A stretch of DNA of 64,000 nucleotides from Nematostella vectensis (Eukaryota > Cnidaria > Anthozoa > Actiniaria > Edwardsiidae), in NCBI RefSeq assembly GCF_932526225.1, contig NC_064048.1, positions 7,109,015-7,173,014 on the forward strand, read 5' to 3'. Below, piece by piece: positions 61,001-64,000 of this stretch. Position numbers and translations under genes: made by a program. How positions within the stretch are numbered: the stretch's first letter is position 1; the number at the start of each line of letters is the position of its first letter. The notes below the pieces were generated by a model. That model saw only the letters and a program-made list of their open reading frames with translations. It had not been told where the DNA came from and searched no databases.

Positions 61001-61554
61001 TTTTTATTTGTTTTTTTTTTTCGCGATGAAAACACCATCAAAGGCCTACATGCAGGCTAGGCGATCTCCTAAGAGACATATAAGCATTTTCAATTTCTTT
61101 ACCTTTTCATGTAAACAGGCGGTCAGTTTCCTCGATCCCGATGTTGGCCACTTTAATGAGGCACCATTTTATTTCGATGGCTTATTTGTCTTTCATTCGT
61201 AGATACTGCAGTAGCGATAGTGGTGATTTTTTTGGGCATTCAGGGGGTGGCTCGGTAAGTAACCATCGCAGTCTTGTGAGTCAAAGATAACATCATATCT
61301 CTATCTGTTCTAATTTATTTTACACATACGGCGTGACATTTCTTCATTCTTCTTATATGATTTTTTTAGGGTGGATTTCTGGAACACATATTTAAATACG
61401 CATCCAGAGAAGTAAGTGACAATGCGACGCACGCTTCCGTGGCCAATTTGACAGTTTCTACATGAAGTAGACTAATAAGGACGCGAGAAACTTTATAATC
61501 TGATTGACACGAACTTTAGCCAACCACCGAGGCAAAACTAAAACTTCAGTGTGC

Positions 61555-61596
<42 letters not shown>

Positions 61597-63377
61597 GCAA
61601 CAACAACTACTACTACTGCTGCTGCTGCTGCTAATAATAATAATAATAATAATTATAATAATACAAATAATAATAATAATGATGATGATGACAATGTCAA
61701 CGACAACGATAACAATAGCATGTGATCATAGCCAACAGATCTAGTGCCGATTTTCAACAGGCTCTCAATGTTATTTGTTTTTAGTTATTTGACGAAAAAG
61801 TCGATGTTTTGACCTACAAGACGTTGAGGAACAAGGACTTTAGGGAAGTCACGCTACAGGTGAGGAATAACCAAAGATTGACCCATAGCATGGGGGGAGG
61901 GGTTACAAGTGAGGAAAAAACCAAGGAAGGAACCATAGGATGAAGGGATAACCAAAGGTAGACCCATTGGAATGGGGTACACGCGAGGGAATAGCCAAGG
62001 AAGGAACCAAGGCAGGGAGGGCGGTCGTGTTGGAAGCTTGTGTTGACTTATTTCCCTGATTCTACCAAGCCGACGTAGCTGACAGAGCAAAAAAATGGCA
62101 GATTTTCCCTATATAAGGTCTGGTTAACTTCGGTAAGCTTGAATTTTTGCATAGAGGTTCCTTATGTTATGTAAACCAACATATCAAAAAGTGTTTTTTT
62201 TTCTTATGGATTCGTCTTCGAGATATGAGGCTTGAAGTTTAATTTTCAAATGTTCAAAGTATGAATTCTCCTCGTTTTTAGGGAGAAGTCTGATCAGAAA
62301 TTAAGCCAACTTTGCTCGCTAATATCTAAATTTCATATCTTCTAAATTTCTTTAAAATTTGGAGTTAAGCTTTTGGTCAGAGGACTCCTTGTATGAGGAA
62401 TCTTGAGCTTTGCTCTGTCTACGCAGCTGATTATTCCTCTTTGTCTGTTTTTTACATATTTTTTTTACATAATTTGTCTTCCAGTATCGAACAAAATAAT
62501 AACAAACCTGCGGCTGAACAGGGCTCTTTAAGATACTAAAGACTTTTTTTTTTATTTGTTTGCCACATATCTTTACATCTATTTACATTTAAACAATTGA
62601 AAAAAAAATCTTGGGTGACGATTAGTCCCCTTGAAACCATCTTTTGTGGCTATACTCGACAATTGGAATATAGGAAAAACTCCAACGGACCCTCGGCCAA
62701 CCCCACCTATTCTCCTCGTCTGCTACAATGATCACTGATGATGGGCCTTGCAGGTTGATGGTAAGGATGTGCTCAAGTTTGCAGCTGCCTACGGATTCAG
62801 GAACATACAGGTCAGCTTGGTCGCCTAAATGACTTTTGCCATACGGTTTAGTTTCATATGGTTATGTTTTTCATTGATTAATATTTGAAAAGGAAAATTC
62901 GTATCGTTGTTCTGCGATAAATGGCTATGCAAAGAAGATGTTCGCCGTGGTAGCAAACGGAATCCGCTACAATGTGAAATTCGACCCATGCGACAATAAA
63001 GGCGGATCATTTTTTTCTAAGTATCAAGTGATAGGGATGACTATATATGTATATGTATGAGAGAGAGATTGAATATGAAAACAACTGACCTTCATCCGGA
63101 TTATCTAATTTTAGCGCGGAAGCAGGCTTGCCAGGTCGACGTTTGTGTACAGCCTTTTTGCAAATCTTTGAAACTTTATTTTACGAGAATGCCTGGTGAT
63201 TTGCAGTCTGCTTTACAGCTAGGTAAAATTCGATCATTTGGATAATGGGCCATTCTAATAGCTACGAGATAATAATATGCTTTGTATTGATGTTTTTATA
63301 CTCGCAGAACTTGGTGCAGAAGCTCAAACGTGGCAAGAGTCCGTATCATTTCGTTGAAGTTATGGCCTGCCCTTCAG
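52522..63377 (+). CDS. CIAO3: CIAO3 (NARFL): cytosolic Fe-S assembly factor, 3' partial
   Basis: CIAO3 is an iron-only-hydrogenase-like protein that links early cytosolic Fe-S assembly to the CIA targeting complex. Eighteen exons with consistent phases are visible: 52522-52587, 53313-53357, 54145-54198, 54284-54345, 55482-55575, 56814-56909, 57060-57096, 57684-57738, 58216-58292, 58752-58806, 59005-59076, 59571-59692, 60633-60705, 61203-61254, 61370-61411, 61785-61859, 62754-62810, 63308-63377. They encode 401 residues; the human protein has 476, so the last part lies past the right edge. Seen: [14 protein letters not shown] at the N-terminus, the N-terminal cluster ligands CLACSGC (split by intron 4), and the C-terminal cluster region with [58 protein letters not shown] and VMACPSG. 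The next Cys ligand of that motif should be in the following exon. Confidence 0.95.
53608..54064. mobile_element. MITE, family E, in CIAO3 intron 2
   Basis: Ends ACCGTATTTACTTGAATAAGCACC and the reverse complement of CTGTATTTAATCGAACAAGCACC. Inside are repeated GGCGCTTATT blocks. Similar 'accgtatttact' elements are common in animal genomes. Confidence 0.75.
54588..54842. mobile_element. MITE, family C (copy 2), in CIAO3 intron 4
   Basis: Inverted ends TTAAAGCCGCTTTGTCACCA and TGGTGACAATGTGGCTTTAA. The inner GTTTACTTC/GAAGTAAAC also pairs. About 80% identical to the copy at 25565-25800. Confidence 0.85.
55003..55034. repeat. (CA)n microsatellite
   Basis: About fifteen CA dinucleotides in CIAO3 intron 4. 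Confidence 0.95.
55680..56760. repeat. Minisatellite arrays in CIAO3 intron 5
   Basis: A first array (55680-56190) has irregular units like GTGTGAAAGGTGAATGTGTGA. A second (56300-56755) has regular 27-base units GGTGATGATGTGACGTGTGT plus GTGAAA or GAGA. The 27-base period is a multiple of three, which produces long open but meaningless frames on both strands (His/Ser/Thr-rich on the minus strand). Confidence 0.92.
57489..57626. repeat. Short tandem repeat in CIAO3 intron 7
   Basis: Three copies of CGCACAGAACTCAGGCACAA followed by variable ATGTTTCAAAAAGTTT repeats. Confidence 0.88.
57785..57960. mobile_element. MITE, family J, in CIAO3 intron 8
   Basis: Terminal inverted repeats of about 42 bases: CAGAGAATCCAT then CCTGCAGTGCCTCATGGGTA at the left; TACCCATGAAACACTATGGG then ATGGATTCTCTG at the right. 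Fragments recur at 36455-36515 and 42168-42225. Confidence 0.78.
59145..59350. repeat. Degenerate tandem repeat in CIAO3 intron 11
   Basis: About eight imperfect 26-29 base units of the form GACTTGCGTGACGTGTTGTG plus TTGATCC. Confidence 0.82.
59780..60015. mobile_element. MITE, family D (copy 2), rearranged
   Basis: It shares the ATGTCGTTATGTCCATGTCG motifs and the right end GTGTGCACCAGGTAT with the copy at 46801-47002. An internal 72-base segment (TGTCCATGTCGTTGTGTTTG to CACTTAAGGG) is tandemly duplicated. The left end is not clear. Confidence 0.6.
60078..60281. mobile_element. MITE, family A (copy 2), in CIAO3 intron 12
   Basis: The left end GAGGACTTGCGCTAAGAG and the right end GTCCCCTATTG correspond to the right and left ends of the copy at 7330-7616; shared internal blocks include GCAAAATAACAGCAA. 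It lies in the opposite orientation. Confidence 0.65.
61557..61695. repeat. Compound trinucleotide microsatellite
   Basis: CAA repeats, then ACT, GCT, AAT and GAT runs, in CIAO3 intron 15. The Thr/Asn-rich open frame across it is an artefact. Confidence 0.93.
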
Positions 63378-63712
63378 GTACAAACCTTATCATAAATCAA
63401 TGAACCCATGGATAAGTCCGTATCATTTCGTTGAAGCTATGTCCTGCCCTTCAGGTACAAACCTTATTAGAGATCACTGAACCCATGGATAAGTCCATAT
63501 CATTTCGTAGAATTTATGTCCTGGCCTTTAGGTACAAACCTTATTAGAGATCAATGAACCCATGGAGATAAGTCCATATCATTTCGTAGAATTTATGTCC
63601 TGGCCTTTAGGTACAAACCTTATTAGAGATCAATGAACCCACGGATGAGTCCGTATTAGTACTTTCAAGTTATGGACTGCCCTCAGGTACAAACCAGATC
63701 ACTGAACCGGTG
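63337..63712 (+). repeat. Tandem array born from CIAO3 exon 18 end
   Basis: Five units with a 76-79 base period start at about 63337, 63414, 63490, 63569 and 63647. The first contains the true exon end (GAGTCCGTATCATTTCGTTG to CCTTCAG) and its GTACAA donor. The other four are decayed copies of the same exon end, donor and intron start, with stops in the would-be frame. Confidence 0.9.
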
Positions 63713-64000
63713 GCTGCTAGCATAACAGGGAGTCTGACGTATTTTGTAGGATTTGAATCTCTCGTTTTCCTTTAAGGGCTTAAATTCCTTGCCCAGGATT
63801 TATTTGGTCCAACATTTTACCCCACATTAGAACCAAGGAGCTTAGAAAAAAACGTGCAGCAAAAGAATGGTGTATCGTGCATTTTTATTTAACTCACGAG
63901 GATGTTTTTCAGTGTTGTTTTAAAGCTGGTACTTGGAAAGTTTGTGTGTGTTTTTTTAAGAAATTCAGGTTAATGCTTTACTTACTTTACTTTACTTTAC
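63713..64000. other. CIAO3 intron 18, continues past window
   Basis: No exon is seen. The final bases are TTTAC pentamers. The remaining CIAO3 exons, beginning with the rest of the Cys-containing motif, should lie to the right. Confidence 0.7.

Noticed and set aside
61504-61725. Thr/Ala/Asn-rich small protein
   Set aside because: It is a compound trinucleotide microsatellite inside a CIAO3 intron.

Overview
This is animal nuclear DNA. The two large genes are intron-rich orthologues of conserved animal genes with GT-AG introns, the sequence is AT-rich, and the repeat content (DIRS-type retroelement, Mutator-like transposon, many short inverted-repeat elements, hammerhead-ribozyme repeats, intronless rhodopsin-type receptor remnants) fits an anthozoan cnidarian such as a sea anemone or coral. 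The taxon is an inference; no rRNA or mitochondrial marker is present.

Layout. Positions 1-8.3 kb are mostly non-coding, with a degenerate long tandem repeat (2.6-4.25 kb) and a short inverted-repeat element (7.3-7.6 kb). From 8.4 to 27.1 kb lie four intronless genes that I read as one previously unnamed family: P1 (8390-9961, +), P2 (16024-17955, +), P3 (18995-21783, -) and a diverged P4 (26104-27126, -). P1-P3 share a Pro-Pro/Ala-Pro-Ser N-terminus followed by a charged helical segment; P1 and P2 also share a near-identical C-terminal block. P3 is split by a 5'-truncated LINE, and the first 130 codons of P3 run without a stop into the LINE reverse transcriptase. A Mutator-like transposon with a broken transposase lies between P1 and P2 (11.85-14.34 kb). 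A hammerhead-ribozyme repeat lies upstream of P3 (22.4-22.9 kb).

From 28.5 to 42.5 kb is a complete PATL1 (Pat1-family mRNA decapping activator), 20 coding exons, 833 residues. Its introns carry a minisatellite, a LINE fragment with a clean 15-bp target duplication, MITEs and local duplications. From 44.9 to 47.8 kb are two rhodopsin-class GPCR pseudogenes with frameshifts and stops. From 47.9 to 51.6 kb is a DIRS-like retroelement (RT/RNase H, methylase-like region, tyrosine recombinase, inverted terminal repeats), also decayed. At 51.8-52.4 kb is a second hammerhead repeat with a 354-bp unit. From 52.5 kb to beyond the right edge is CIAO3/NARFL (cytosolic iron-sulfur assembly), with 18 coding exons visible and the C-terminal part missing.

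PATL1 and CIAO3 are housekeeping genes with no direct functional link. Both begin within a CAAGATGGCGG motif that resembles the YY1 site often found over start codons. The most unusual content is the P1-P4 family, the in-frame P3-LINE fusion, the type I hammerhead ribozymes in tandem and inverted repeat units, and three tandem arrays that each straddle a splice junction.
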